Source: Serripes groenlandicus (taxonomy: Eukaryota; Mollusca; Bivalvia; Cardiida; Cardiidae). Taken from it: a DNA stretch of 64,000 nt. Under the pieces are notes generated by a model that saw nothing but the letters and a program-made list of their open reading frames with translations, was not told where the DNA came from and searched no databases. The stretch lies in NCBI GenBank assembly GCA_031761405.1, contig JASEVX010000324.1:62001-126000 (forward strand). Direction: 5' to 3'. Made by a program: the position numbers and the translations under genes. Below are positions 1-10,256 of this stretch, in pieces (position 1 is the stretch's first letter; each line of letters opens with the position of its first letter).

Positions 1-119
1 TTATAAGGGTAAATGCTAGCTTGCACAAAAACTTTAACCAACGGCGACGCCGACGCCGACACCCACGCCGACGCCAGGGTGACTACAATAGCTCCCCTTA
101 TTCTTCGAATAGTCGAGCT
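1..119 (-). mobile_element. 5' end of a Helentron/HINE-like element (type O)
   Basis: Read on the minus strand, this opens with TTTTAGCTCGACTATTCGAAG and passes into a GGCGTC-rich stretch and then a TTAAAGTTTTTGTGCAAG core. The same order occurs on the plus strand at 52409 and 53627. The element runs off the left edge of the window, so its 3' end is not seen. It cuts off the 3' end of LINE A. Confidence 0.7.
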
Positions 120-2073
120 AAAACAGTTAATCAGAATATGCTCAGTCAAACTTGTTTTAATATCACTATTTGCACACCGTGAGCAATGGGAGAAATCAGT
201 GCATGCCGTGTATGCAATTATTTGGGCGATAGAAAAACAAGCACGTAGCATATTCGGATTACGTTTAGAGTAGTCCCACACTGGATTTGTAGAGAACTGA
301 TACTGTAGTTTTCTGTATAAGTAGACAATGCTGATAACACGTCCACCTGATAAATGGGATCACCACTTTCCACAATATGTGCTACCTTGATACTATTACT
401 ACGTGCAGTAACATCCTCAAAATGAGTGTCATCATAAGAATCACACTCTGTATCAGCGTACAACGAGGCGAAATGATGACCCTACTCATGGCAAATACTT
501 TCAGGATCGTGAAAAACAAACCCAATAAATTTAATCTCATTACAGACATTATTATTTACAGTTTTATTTTTATTTTGAAAAAAAGCCTCCAAAAACAAAG
601 GGCTATCTACGCCAGAGGCAGTGTCTATGTCTTCCTTTATCTGCTGCAGATACATGAACGAACTGTTTCTATACATTTTGCGAAAACATCGTTTAGCATC
701 CTTGTATGCCTTATACGATTCATGATCAGTATCTCTTGGTCTGCCAGCATCAATCCAAGCGCTGCGTTTTATTCTCATAAGCGCATGGTATTGTTTGAGA
801 CTGTCAGACCAATAAGGTTTAAGGTAGGGGCGATAACTGGAGTGCGAAAGATGCGAGGCGGATACTTCATTAATGCTTGTAAAAATGCATTGGTATAGTT
901 TATCAATAAAACCGTGTACTTCATCGATAGGTATATTATCTACAATCACTGTCAAACAGCGACTTAGATCAGATTCATAATTATACAATTGTTCATGGGA
1001 TACTTTATGCCAGCTAACGGTCAAGACTGGACTTTGAGAAATGTACTCATATAACGTAATTTCTATATTAGAAACTATAGGACGATGTGAAGAAACGTTA
1101 ATACTGTTATCATCTAGTATTTTACAGTACTTTATATAACATGACAGTTATTGAGAAACAATGATGTGATCAATCAAAGACTTATGGCGGTTGTCAAATG
1201 ATTCATAGCACGAGTCCGCGCCGGAACACAAGGCGGATATAGTTACATTAAACAAATTGAAGAGAATAGTTAATCCGCTCTGCGCCGAACCCCTCCCATC
1301 AATTTGTTTAATAAATGTATTTCCATTTAAGTGGGCATTAAAATCTCCCATTAATATAACTCTACCTGATTGAGAGTATAGACTGATTAGATCATGCAGC
1401 ATCTCCATGTGTTCCCTAAAACGTACAATAGAATGGTAGTCGAGTCCCGGTAGCTCAGTCGGTAACGACGCGGGCTGTCAATCCAGGGGTTGTGAGTTCG
1501 AATCCCGGCTCGGCCAACTTTCTTTCCGACGTTTGACAAACGTCATTGCGACATGCGTCATTCGTCTTCCACCAATGGGCTAAGTCTATGTGGAAAAGCA
1601 GCCAGTTGCTTGGGAAGATAGCTGTGTGGAGTACTGGTGTGCAAACACCAGGAAACACATGAGTAGGTGAACTGGCCGCCGTAATATGACTGAGAAATTG
1701 TTAAAAACGGCGTTAAACCCAAATCAATCAACAATACTATGGTAAGAGCTAGGTAAATACACTTGTATAACATAAATATAGGTTTCACGTAATATCTGCA
1801 CTTGAATACCCATACTCATATCAGAGTCAATACATAATGGTGATATAATATGATTTAATTCATTCTTCCATAGTAAAGCAATGCCGCCTTTTCCTACTTT
1901 TATGTTCAACTGTTAATATGAAGATCTGAATCGCATACACCCAATCCATTAAACTTTGGATGTATACTACCCAGAAACTGAAGATCAGACGGATACAACC
2001 AATGCTCAGAAATACCATATATATATATTGACTCATTTTCTAAAACATTGCTAAGATAGTATGCACTGGACAT
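120..2073 (-). pseudogene. LINE A ORF2: APE endonuclease plus C-terminal motif, reverse transcriptase deleted
   Basis: This is the second ORF of a non-LTR retrotransposon, encoding the apurinic-like endonuclease that nicks target DNA. The start ATG is at 2073-2071. The first segment (about 57 codons) carries the early endonuclease motif GISEHWL. A frameshift near 1908 leads to a GGIALLW segment (1909-1745), and a SINE then interrupts at 1439-1730. The next segment has GDFNAH, then LIDHIIVS, an in-frame TAA at 1148-1150, and SSHRPI, so the usual Asp, Asn and His active-site motifs are all visible. The linker that normally precedes the reverse transcriptase follows (482-1147, TAG at 482), continuing in frame to about 330. 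No reverse transcriptase motifs follow. At about 125-290 another frame instead shows CSRC, then EHILINC, typical of LINE C-termini. The jockey/CR1-like clade assignment is inferred. Confidence 0.8.
1425..1744 (+). mobile_element. tRNA-derived SINE with target-site duplications
   Basis: The element proper is 1439-1730. It has a tRNA-like head with A-box (GGTAGCTCAGTCGGTAACG) and B-box (GAGTTCGAATCCC), a conserved body containing ACCAATGGGCTAAGTC and GTGGAAAAGCAGCCAGTTG, and a tail ending CGTTAAACCC followed by AATCAATCAA. It is flanked by near-identical 14-bp duplications: ACAATAGAATGGTA at 1425-1438 and ACAATACTATGGTA at 1731-1744. It lies inside the LINE A endonuclease and is one of the most intact SINE copies in the window. 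Confidence 0.9.
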
Positions 2074-2075
2074 TA
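2071..2075 (-). promoter_or_regulatory. TAATG stop-start overlap between LINE A ORF1 and ORF2
   Basis: On the minus strand ORF1 ends GAG TAA, and the last A of that stop is the first base of the ATG that opens ORF2. The UAAUG arrangement is known to support termination-reinitiation coupling in the retrotransposon SART1. Use of the same mechanism here is inferred from the geometry. Confidence 0.7.
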
Positions 2076-4180
2076 CTCCAGTAGCGTTTCATGTAAATAT
2101 TTGTAGATTAGGCATAAAGCAGTGTATGAGAACACAACAACGAAAAAGTAATATAGGACAAATGAAATAACACATAATGTAGTATATTTGTTATGATTAC
2201 TCGAATATGCATTGTCACTTTGATGCTCATGGGGATATGAGTATTCGTGATCACCGTTATTCCCATACTGATCGCAGTCTTCACTGTTATAATCCTCACG
2301 ACTGCTACGAGACTGCCCGTAGTTGTTGTGACGGTTATAACTACAATGGTTTTTACCAACATGGGGAGTATACCTCGACCTATTGTTGTTAGTCCTTGAG
2401 TGATTATTATACGCCACGTCGCAACTCAAATCAGTATCATCACTGTCACATGTATCACTTTGATATTTCTTTGTGTAACCGTTCTTAGTCAACCATGGCC
2501 TGTATGTAACTCCCCGCGGCCAGAATCCTTGTTCGGTTAGCTTATTCGAATTTGACGTTTCAACAATCAATCTTATCACCTGGGGATTATACCTCGACCT
2601 ATTGTTGTTAGTCCTTGATAGATTATTATACGCCACATCGCAACTCAAATCAGTATCATCACTGTCACATGTATCACTTTGATATTTCTTTGTGTAACCG
2701 TTCTTAGTCAACCATGGCCTGCGTGTAACTCCTCGCGGCCAGAATCCTTGTTCGGTTAGCTTATTCGAATTTGGCGTTTCAACAATCAATCTTATCACCA
2801 CTGACTGTCCGTAACCTTTGGCGGAAAACCATAATCATTGTGACCTTCAAGCCCCTGTTTTTAACATAATTAATTAGCTTTGGTATTTTCCAAGACTCTT
2901 TAAAACCTCCGATATAATTTTTTTTTTTTTTTTGCTACACTTTCCATAAAGTCATCATCATCCAACTCAGAATCCTCGCCGGTTTCACACTTATCCATAT
3001 TGGCTTCACTACAACAATCCTGGGTAGACGCGGATCTATTATTATCGGTTAAGTCACTGTGTTTATGAATCTCACCTCTACGACGGGAAAAATGCACGGG
3101 AATATTGCATTTATTACTTTTAACAGATGGTTTATCACATGGGTGAACACTGGGCAGATCACGTGTGTAACGGTCTGGCTCGGGTATGCTCCTGTCTAAA
3201 GTTGGGTATTGTCAAAGGACACGTGTTTGGGCAAAGTAACGGAACTTTTAGACTTACGTTGATCGTCGGTCGCAGTCATTTTCTCGAGAGGATCGTGGGT
3301 TTTGTTGTTTTGGGTTTTTTCCCTGTCAGGACATCCCGGTATGACGTCTTTGCTAGCTGATCTTGATCCTTGATTTGAATCGCATTGTTCATTTCTATCA
3401 CTCTCGATTCAATTTTGCCAAACTGTTTGTCCATCCTTTTACTAATATTAGACATTTTCTCATGTACACGCTGTAGCTCTTGCTTAGTCGAGTCATTATT
3501 TACATTTAATTCATTAGAAAATAACCTAACGGAGTTCTTTACGCTAATAAAGCCAGATGATTTTTCGTCTTCGATGCGCTGAACGTCATCTTTCAAGCAT
3601 TTAAGATGCTCAGTTGTTTCCTTTTTGACTTACGATGTAATAAGTAATTGTTTACAAATGTAATGTCGTAGTGCCAGTTTTTCTTTAGATTTTCCTTTTC
3701 ATGCAGTAGTGATATCAGATCAGCCTGACATTTACTCAGTTGAGTTTTTAGCCGTCTAATATCATTGACACAGAAGCTCAATTGATCTTCGGCCACCGTT
3801 ATATTTAAATTAGAGCCAGTATATGACTTAGGGAGGCTGGGAATATCTTTCAGTTCTTCAAAGGACTGATTTCCAAGAGCAGACACTAGACCATATATGT
3901 CAGTTGCTATTTTTTCATAAATTGCTCACCTAGTCCTCTTTCGACGTTTCATATCCACATCCTTATGGAAAGGGTAATCACAATGATCCTTACATGCAGC
4001 AAATACAGTGTTTCGTATCCCGTCCAATCTATCTTCACGAGAGTCTATCTCCGAGATAATTCGGGAAATAAACACTGCCTTTGTGGCTGTCCTGAAAAAC
4101 TGATGTACATTGCCTATCAATGACCAGTGCGTATTATCGGGCGGTGACTGTGAATCACGACGCCGAATATACTCATACAA
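2073..4180 (-). pseudogene. LINE A ORF1 protein (nucleic-acid-binding, coiled coil), frame-broken
   Basis: This is the ORF1 of LINE A, which by analogy packages the element RNA. It is now split by frameshifts and stops. The N-terminal piece (4180-3926) ends in the basic run MKRRKRTR, and a single in-frame TGA separates it from 3886-3593. A frameshift near 3596 then leads to a heptad-like, charged coiled-coil stretch (3596-3276, including KRMDKQFGKIESRVIEMNNA). An acidic patch and a run of lysines come from an A16 tract (2918-2933 on the plus strand). The last segment (2801-2073) carries FWPRGVTxRPW, a motif recalled from mollusc LINE ORF1 proteins. It is present twice because of an in-frame tandem duplication. 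The final 30 residues are strongly hydrophobic. No zinc knuckles are seen. Clade is uncertain. Confidence 0.65.
2371..2799 (-). repeat. 219-bp in-frame tandem duplication inside LINE A ORF1
   Basis: Two copies (2371-2580 and 2590-2799) repeat at a 219-bp offset, exactly 73 codons, with only a few substitutions. Each encodes the VIRLIVET, FWPRGVT and TKNGYTKKYQSDTC blocks, so the frame is preserved across the duplication. Confidence 0.9.
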
Positions 4181-4740
4181 CGTCTACATTTTCTGCTGTC
4201 ACGTCAATTCTCTGGTGTGATGACACAAACAATTGTTTGACGCAAGTCTAGGAATCACCAGAGTCCATACCTTGAATGTCGACATCTATCGGGGGTTGTG
4301 TTTGAGTGTAACTGGGAAGATGTATCTACGAACATCCTCGTCAATGGTGTAAGTTGAGAGTAACTGCTTCATTTTTGTAGTCAACAAACATGTGAATTAA
4401 GGATTGTATCCCTCTTCCAACTGCTTGTCACATACACATAGCTCGTGGTGAAAAGTTCTCACTCACGCGTGTAACAAATAAAGAACAAAAGAAAATTTAA
4501 CTTTCCAATAAATTCCGTTTTGTCCATATTTTCAATAATCCAATGATTCCTAAAGGAAAACTGAAATAGTTTAATCTAAAATATCCAGTTTTAATAATAA
4601 ATTCCGACTATAGATATGATTTAATCCAAAATTTATTGCAGCGACAAAAAATCGCGACTTGTCTCCACCGGAAACGGAAGAATCAGCAATAAATATTACA
4701 TCAGTGTATAAATACATAGGGCTCATATTCACTCCTAAAT
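4181..4740. other. Unassigned stretch between two LINE remnants
   Basis: No gene or recognisable repeat is seen. Because LINE A is transcribed leftward from about 4180, the first few hundred bases are probably its 5' untranslated region. Nothing in the sequence proves this. Confidence 0.4.
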
Positions 4741-6660
4741 TATGCTAGACAAAGGCACAAACAAAACAGGGCCCGGAAATAAATTTATGCTTTTAAGTCC
4801 TATCAGAGGTATTTTGGAAACTTTTCCTATACTGATTATTTCAAACTATTTGATTCTTTGGTTAAGCCTATATTAAGTTATGGAGCTGGAATTTATGGAA
4901 CGGAAATGTCTCATATTCTCGAATAAGTTCAAATTCAATTTTGTAAATAATACCCAAGACTTTTGATCATCAGATAAATATCAAATATCAAATATCGATA
5001 AGCCTAGCTGCTGCGCTCTGAAGCAATACATTCGTTTATCTCCGTTAGGTTCCGTTACTTACCGATAATTGATCACTCGCTGTGAACGGGCTAATAAAAC
5101 AATTAACGCTTCGGGGATGAACCGATTTATAGCTTAATATGGATAAAACCAAAACATCTGTAAATTAATATTATTTATTGACACACGTTCCATGTTAACA
5201 AGTATATATACATAAGAATCTCCATGATGAAAAATTAACAACCAAAAAACTAATAATATACATATAAGTAGGCAAAATTATGGAAAATCTCCATAGCTAA
5301 ATCATGGATGTAGAACTAAATTAAATAACAATTAAATAGAATGGAAAACATTCATTAATTTTCTAATGAATAAAATCTCCAATTTATACAATGTTTTTAA
5401 AATCCGTGAACTATGGATGCATCAAAATGCGTATGTATGGGTTAAGTCTGATATTTGTAAATTGCGGTCAATAAAGTTAATTGAATTTTAGTTTTTAATT
5501 CACACCACAGTAAGGTGGATTTTATCTTAATGATTTTCTCGAAGTTTAATAAGTATGTAAATGATTCTGTCGCATAAGGAGAATGCGGCAGACTTCCTTT
5601 ATGTATTGTTCATCATGTAAAATGTATTAAGTACTGGTGCAAACTACTATGTATGTCTAATGAAAGGTATCCGAGAAACTGCTATTTAATGCTGCAAATC
5701 CATGATGACATTGGGAGAAATAATTGGGCGACATCTGTAAAAAATGTACGATACCTATACGGCTTTGGCTTTGTTTGGTTAAGTCAAGAAGTTTGAAATG
5801 TTAACCCTTTCCCTCATATAGACACTTTCTGACGCCTCTGCAGCAGACGGCTTTTTGAAAACATAGTAAAAAAAAAAGAAATTGCACAAAACGTGCAATT
5901 TCTCCTTTTAACACAATGTTTTCCACTTTTTGTCATAGGTTATCCATTCAATTATGGAGATTTTCTGTGTTTTGACAAAAAACGTTCAAAGTCGTCTGCT
6001 GCAGAATTGTCGTATGAGGGAAAGGGTTAAGTCATTTTCACTGTGTTTTAAGCAAAGATTGATTGATTGTAAAACACAGGACTGGTTCGAAAATGTTAGA
6101 AATTCACCTCGATGTGACACATATAAACATTTTAAATTTCTGTTAAACCTAGAAAAATACTTATGTATGAATTTATCGTTTTATATAAGAAACTCTTTAT
6201 CGAGGTTTCGATGTTCTAGTCATAAATTTGTTATTGAGACTGGTCGGCATTTGGGAATTCCGAGAGGAGCTCGAATACATGTATGTCGATATTTTTTTGA
6301 CAATTTTGATATAAGAATTGTAGATGACGAAGTTCGTGTATTCTTTAAATGTTTTAAATACAGACATGAAAGACAATTATATATTTATGCATGGTATAAT
6401 GGAAGACAGGATTTCCAGAATTGTGTAATTCTTATGCAAAGTTTAAAAGATGACAAAATACAAAACAAAGCTTTCTTCGTAAATGAAATTATGAAACTCA
6501 AAGATTATGAATAATCTTAAATTATATTTATATAAGAAAACGCAACTCAAATATTTGATGTTATTATATTTTGTATATTGTAAACTGAATTATGGACTGG
6601 AGTCCTTTCTTTACAATTTGTTTTGAATTTTTTAAATTAGAATTTTGAATTGAATTGAAT
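4741..6660 (+). pseudogene. LINE B: C-terminal end of a reverse transcriptase ORF and 3' tail
   Basis: This is the 3' part of a second non-LTR retrotransposon on the plus strand. Conceptual translation near 4800-4945 gives YFKLFDSLVKPILSYGAGIY and VQIQFCK, the post-catalytic region of LINE reverse transcriptases, with in-frame stops. A second readable block at about 5615-5800 includes SNERYPRNCYLML and NNWATSVKNV. After a MITE (5801-6030) the same reading resumes with FKQRLIDCKTQ (6046 on). It continues through FRCSSHKFVIETGRHLG and a DDEVRVFFKC block to a stop at 6514. The 3' end (6515-6660) is AT-rich with a TTGAATTGAAT tail. The catalytic reverse transcriptase core is absent and the element is dead. 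Confidence 0.75.
5801..6030 (+). mobile_element. TTAA-flanked piggyBac-like MITE (complete)
   Basis: TTAA at 5801-5804 and 6027-6030 bracket inverted ends that begin CCCTTTCCCTCATA on the left and finish TATGAGGGAAAGGG on the right. Inside are GCAGCAGACGGC, a hairpin of GAAATTGCAC against GTGCAATTTC, and GTCGTCTGCTGCAG. TTAA duplications with CCC-starting ends are diagnostic of the piggyBac superfamily. No transposase is encoded. It interrupts LINE B. Confidence 0.8.
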
Positions 6661-6781
6661 ATAAACAATGTCTTTTTTGTTTAAATTCGGTTGCTATAAA
6701 CCTTAATTTAGCGTAATTTAATGTAACGGAAATCATATGATATTTGGCAACAATCTTTAAACACAATCAAAATACATAGCG
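6661..6781. other. Short unassigned AT-rich DNA
   Basis: This lies between the LINE B tail and the minisatellite. Nothing recognisable is seen. Confidence 0.4.
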
Positions 6782-7150
6782 AATTGGTTTATCTGGTTCG
6801 TATATTGTAGCTCAATCGTTCAAAACTCATAGAGAATTGGTTGATCTGGGTTGTAAATTGTAGCTCAACCATCCAAAACTGATAAAGGTATTGGTTGGTC
6901 TTGGTTTTAGATCATAGTTCAACCGCTGAATAAGCATACATAATTGGTTGACCTGGGTCGTAAATCGTAGCTGAACAACGCAAAACACATAACAAATTGG
7001 TTTATTTTGGTCGTAGATCGTAGATCAACCATTCAAAACTCATAGAAAATGAGTTGATCTGGGTCGTAGATCGTAGCTCAACCATCCAAAACTGATAAGA
7101 GTATTGGTAAGTCTTGGTCGTAGATCGTAGTTCAACCACTAAATAAGCAT
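6782..7150. repeat. Minisatellite, about 53-bp unit, about 7 copies
   Basis: Successive units begin ATTGGTTGATCTGGGTCG and continue TAGATCGTAGCTCAACCA at 53-54 bp spacing (6782, 6835, 6890, 6943, 6996, 7048, 7103). Copies are 75-90% alike by eye. It lies just outside the left end of the large inverted repeat and has no counterpart on the right side. Confidence 0.8.
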
Positions 7151-7388
7151 AAGTGTATGCATTCTTCTATATTTAGTCCATTTCAAGTTCGAGTTATTGA
7201 AATTCTTGTAAATTTTGTCCCTTTCAAGTTCTACGTATCGACAGTCCTCTATAGTGTGTCCCCTTCGAATTCGGGACATCGGCAGTTCCTTTTATTATCT
7301 GCCTTTCGAGTTCGATTTATCAACGGTTCTCTATAGTGTGTCCGTTTCGAGTTCAAGTTATTGACATTCCTCTATACTTTATTTTAAA
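7150..7388 (-). repeat. Left 41-bp tandem array of the inverted repeat
   Basis: About five to six units of 41 bp are present. On the minus strand they read like AACTCGAAAGGGACACA then CTATAGAGGACTGTCGATA. The same unit forms the longer array at 10735-11515 in opposite orientation. The array begins just downstream of the left ORF. Confidence 0.8.
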
Positions 7389-7391
7389 GCA

Positions 7392-7844
7392 CTATAACAT
7401 TGGGTCCTCTTCTGCGTCTTCTTCGAGATCACTTTCACTTGTGACGTCACCATCAGTTGATGCGTCGTTTTCTGAATCATAGTCATCTTCCAATCCGGAA
7501 TTGTCTGCCTCCATGTCTATGACGTCATCACGTTCTTCATCGCCAAAAATTTCAACAATTTCCCCGAATAAATCCCTTCTTAAATTCACGATATCATGGG
7601 CTTTTCGGTTTGCGTACTTGTAGAACATGTTCCTGACCCCCTCTACAACAGCCAATCGAAGTCGGAGTTTATAGCGGAAGCAGCGTGCTCCTTGGTCCCT
7701 GGCCTTGTGGTAACGGTATAGTACACATTCCATTTTCCTGTTCAGTATCACGATCTGGTCACATGCTCGTCGGAAATGATGCTGTGTGCGACGTAGAATC
7801 ATCTGTTTGGCTGTCAAGGCTTTGTTTCGGGCAACTGGTGGCAT
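7392..7844 (-). CDS. Unrecognised 150-residue protein with basic body and acidic tail (left arm copy)
   Basis: I do not recognise the family. The start is the ATG at 7844, preceded on the minus strand by the same leader as in the right-arm copy. Residues 1-95 are Arg/Lys-rich and look alpha-helical (RRTQHHFRRACDQ at 18-30, YRYHKARDQGARCFRYKLRL at 43-62). From about residue 102 to the end the chain is dominated by Asp, Glu and Ser (DVTSESDLEEDAEED). This charge layout is common in nuclear or nucleic-acid-binding proteins, but no motif fixes a function. The gene is transcribed away from the palindrome centre and ends beside the 41-bp array. It is intact, with no introns evident. It may be a transposon-borne gene. 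Confidence 0.6.
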   Translation of the reverse strand: MPPVARNKALTAKQMILRRTQHHFRRACDQIVILNRKMECVLYRYHKARDQGARCFRYKLRLRLAVVEGVRNMFYKYANRKAHDIVNLRRDLFGEIVEIFGDEERDDVIDMEADNSGLEDDYDSENDASTDGDVTSESDLEEDAEEDPML

Positions 7845-8770
7845 TTTGAGACGATGTTTGCAGATTCAAACTGAGGTTTTAATTGTAAGTTTAAACACAA
7901 GAATGCCTAGAACGTTATGCAGTAGATTGTCTTTCTTTTAGACTTTTAATAAACACTTACATATCACGTCTCTTCAATGATCTACATGTATGTATTCCAT
8001 TTACATTTACATTCAGCTATATATCCAAACATTCAACAACGTTTGTCGTAAAATAGATAATATTCGCGTGGATGATGATGATCTTACATAGAATTAGTTT
8101 GATATGAAAGTATGTTACTTTATAATGGTTATATGATGAACAATTCAGCACCTTTCTATCACAGGAACCAAATACTTGTTGTGTACGTGTATTCACATCA
8201 TCTGGTCTAGTCAAATGTCACACATTATAAGTTCGTGTGTAGTAAAGTTTTCAAAATCACAGAACAGAACGTAGACATTCACTGGAAACGTTTAGCGTTT
8301 TATCCGTTAGTATTGCATTCTGGCATACATTAGAACCTCTTTGTATACTGAAACTTCTTAATGTTACCATTAATATTTAGTTTTATAAACCACCTTTTTA
8401 CTAGAATAATGATAGGTTTCTATATCTCCTACAGAGTATGACTGAGAACTGATAGAGTTGTATGTTTAAGCACGATTATATATACATAATCTCACCTCTC
8501 ACCCCCGGGGCAGTATAAATAAAGCCATAATTTGCAGAAGAGGACATCCTACGTTTGGTTCGATGACACGTCCGCAATTTAGGTTTAAAGTGTAATTAGA
8601 GCTGGCCGCAGGATTAATTACGTGGGTCTTCAATAATAGGTTTTCGATTGAGGTGATTAAAAAACTGTGAAATAGATATTATGATTACAAAGAGATAACA
8701 ATTATGCATTTTGAAATGTTTTCTCATTCAATCATCTGGTATTTTAAATATGTATTGTGTAATATTAGAT

Positions 8771-9179
8771 CAACTACGCTACGGTTTGTTTAAATAAATA
8801 ATATAATTGATACATTAGTTTATTTATCATTGGTATTTTTAATGTAATACTAGTTTTACATTTTTTTTTAATCTAAAAGGGTCTAGTTAGTATTTTATGG
8901 GTATTATGAATACTACGGAGATGATATTAAATCCTTAAATATTGTCTTGTAAAAATGTCAGAGACTGTTTTGGTCAGATCAATTCATACGCATACGAACA
9001 GGAATCAAGATTTAAAGTTGCCGAACTCCAGATTATAGATAGTAAAGTCAAAGTTTTAAAACTGTTCAAAAAGTTTCCTAAAATATTAATAATATAATCA
9101 TAATTCTGGGATAAAACTACAGTAATAATTTAACTTTCGATTACAAATATGATATAAATATGCGGTTAACGTGTATATG
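8771..9179. other. AT-rich spacer at the centre of the inverted repeat
   Basis: About 400 bp separate the two arms. The spacer has no ORF and no internal symmetry that I can see, and would form the loop if the arms pair. TTTATTTATA-type AT-rich motifs occur just inside both arms (near 8515 and 9420), upstream of the two divergent ORFs. Confidence 0.55.
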
Positions 9180-9802
9180 AATATAGAAATATCAGATGAT
9201 TGAATGAGAAAACATATCAAAATGCATAACTGTTATCTCTTGAAATCATCATAGTTATTTCACATGTTTTTTAATCACCTCAATCGAAAACCTATTATTG
9301 AAGACCCACGTAATTAATCCTGCGGCCAGCTCTAATTACAATGTAAACAAGTCGATACCTAAATTGCGGACGTTTCAGCGAACCAATCATACGATGTCCT
9401 CTCTTACCAATTATGGCTTTATTTATACTGCCCCGGGGTGAGAGGGTGAGAGGTGAGATTATGTATATATAATCGTCCTTAAACATACAACTCTATCAGT
9501 TCCCAGCCTTACTCTGTAGGAGATATAGAACTTTATCATTATTCTAGATAAAACAGGTGGTTTATAAAACGAGATATTAGTGTAAACAGTGTACAAAGAG
9601 GTTCTTATGTACGTCAGAAGGCAGTAATAACGGATAACACGCTAATAGTTTCCATTGAATGTATAAGTTATGTAATGTGATTTTTAAAAATTTACAAGAA
9701 CTTATAATGTGTGACATTTGACTAGACCAGATGAGGTGAATACACGTACACAACAAGTATTTGGTTCCTGTGATAGAAAGGTGCTGTATTGTTCATGATA
9801 TG

Positions 9803-9964
9803 ACCATTATAAAGTTTTATTGATTGATTGATTGATTCGGGTTTAACGCCGTTTCTAACAAGTTCTCAGTTATATCACGGCGGTCAGTTCACCTACTCAT
9901 GCATTTCCTGGTTTTCTCACACCAGTACTCCATACAACAATCTTCCCAAGCAACCATTATAAAG
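9803..9964 (-). mobile_element. 5'-truncated SINE inside the right arm, with target-site duplication
   Basis: The element proper is 9815-9952. On the plus strand it starts with the tail complement TTGATTGATTGATTGA and GGGTTTAACGCCG and ends in the SINE body. It is flanked by perfect 12-bp copies of ACCATTATAAAG at 9803-9814 and 9953-9964. The left arm lacks it, so it inserted after the inverted repeat formed. Confidence 0.9.
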
Positions 9965-10256
9965 TAACATACTTTGATATCAAACTAATTTGATGTAAAA
10001 TCACCGACAGGATTTATTATTCAAGTGGTTCGATTATCACTGTCACGTCGGACGTCGTTGAATGACTCGATATATAGCTCAATGTAAATGGAATACATAC
10101 ATGTAGATCATTGAAGAGGCGTGATATGAAATATTTATAATTACTAAACCATTAAAAGTCTAAAAGAAGGACAATCTACTGCATAACGTTCTAGGCATTC
10201 TTGTGTTTAAACTTACAATTAAAACCTCAGTTTGAATCTGCAAACATCGTCTCAAA

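Noticed and set aside
377..898. 173-codon plus-strand open frame
   Set aside because: It is the antisense shadow of the LINE A ORF2 linker region, which is the meaningful frame.
1445..1516. Functional tRNA gene
   Set aside because: The tRNA-like head continues straight into a SINE body and is flanked by target duplications, so it is a SINE promoter.
3915..3930. Splice donor (AGGTGAGC on the minus strand) in LINE A ORF1
   Set aside because: The reading frame simply continues past the in-frame TGA into the next ORF1 block, so a nonsense mutation is the simpler reading.
300..6660. LINE A (minus) and LINE B (plus) as two halves of one element split by a twin-priming inversion
   Set aside because: The geometry fits, but LINE A has its own C-terminal CSRC...EHILINC motif at 125-290 and LINE B ends with a different C-terminal domain, so they are two elements.
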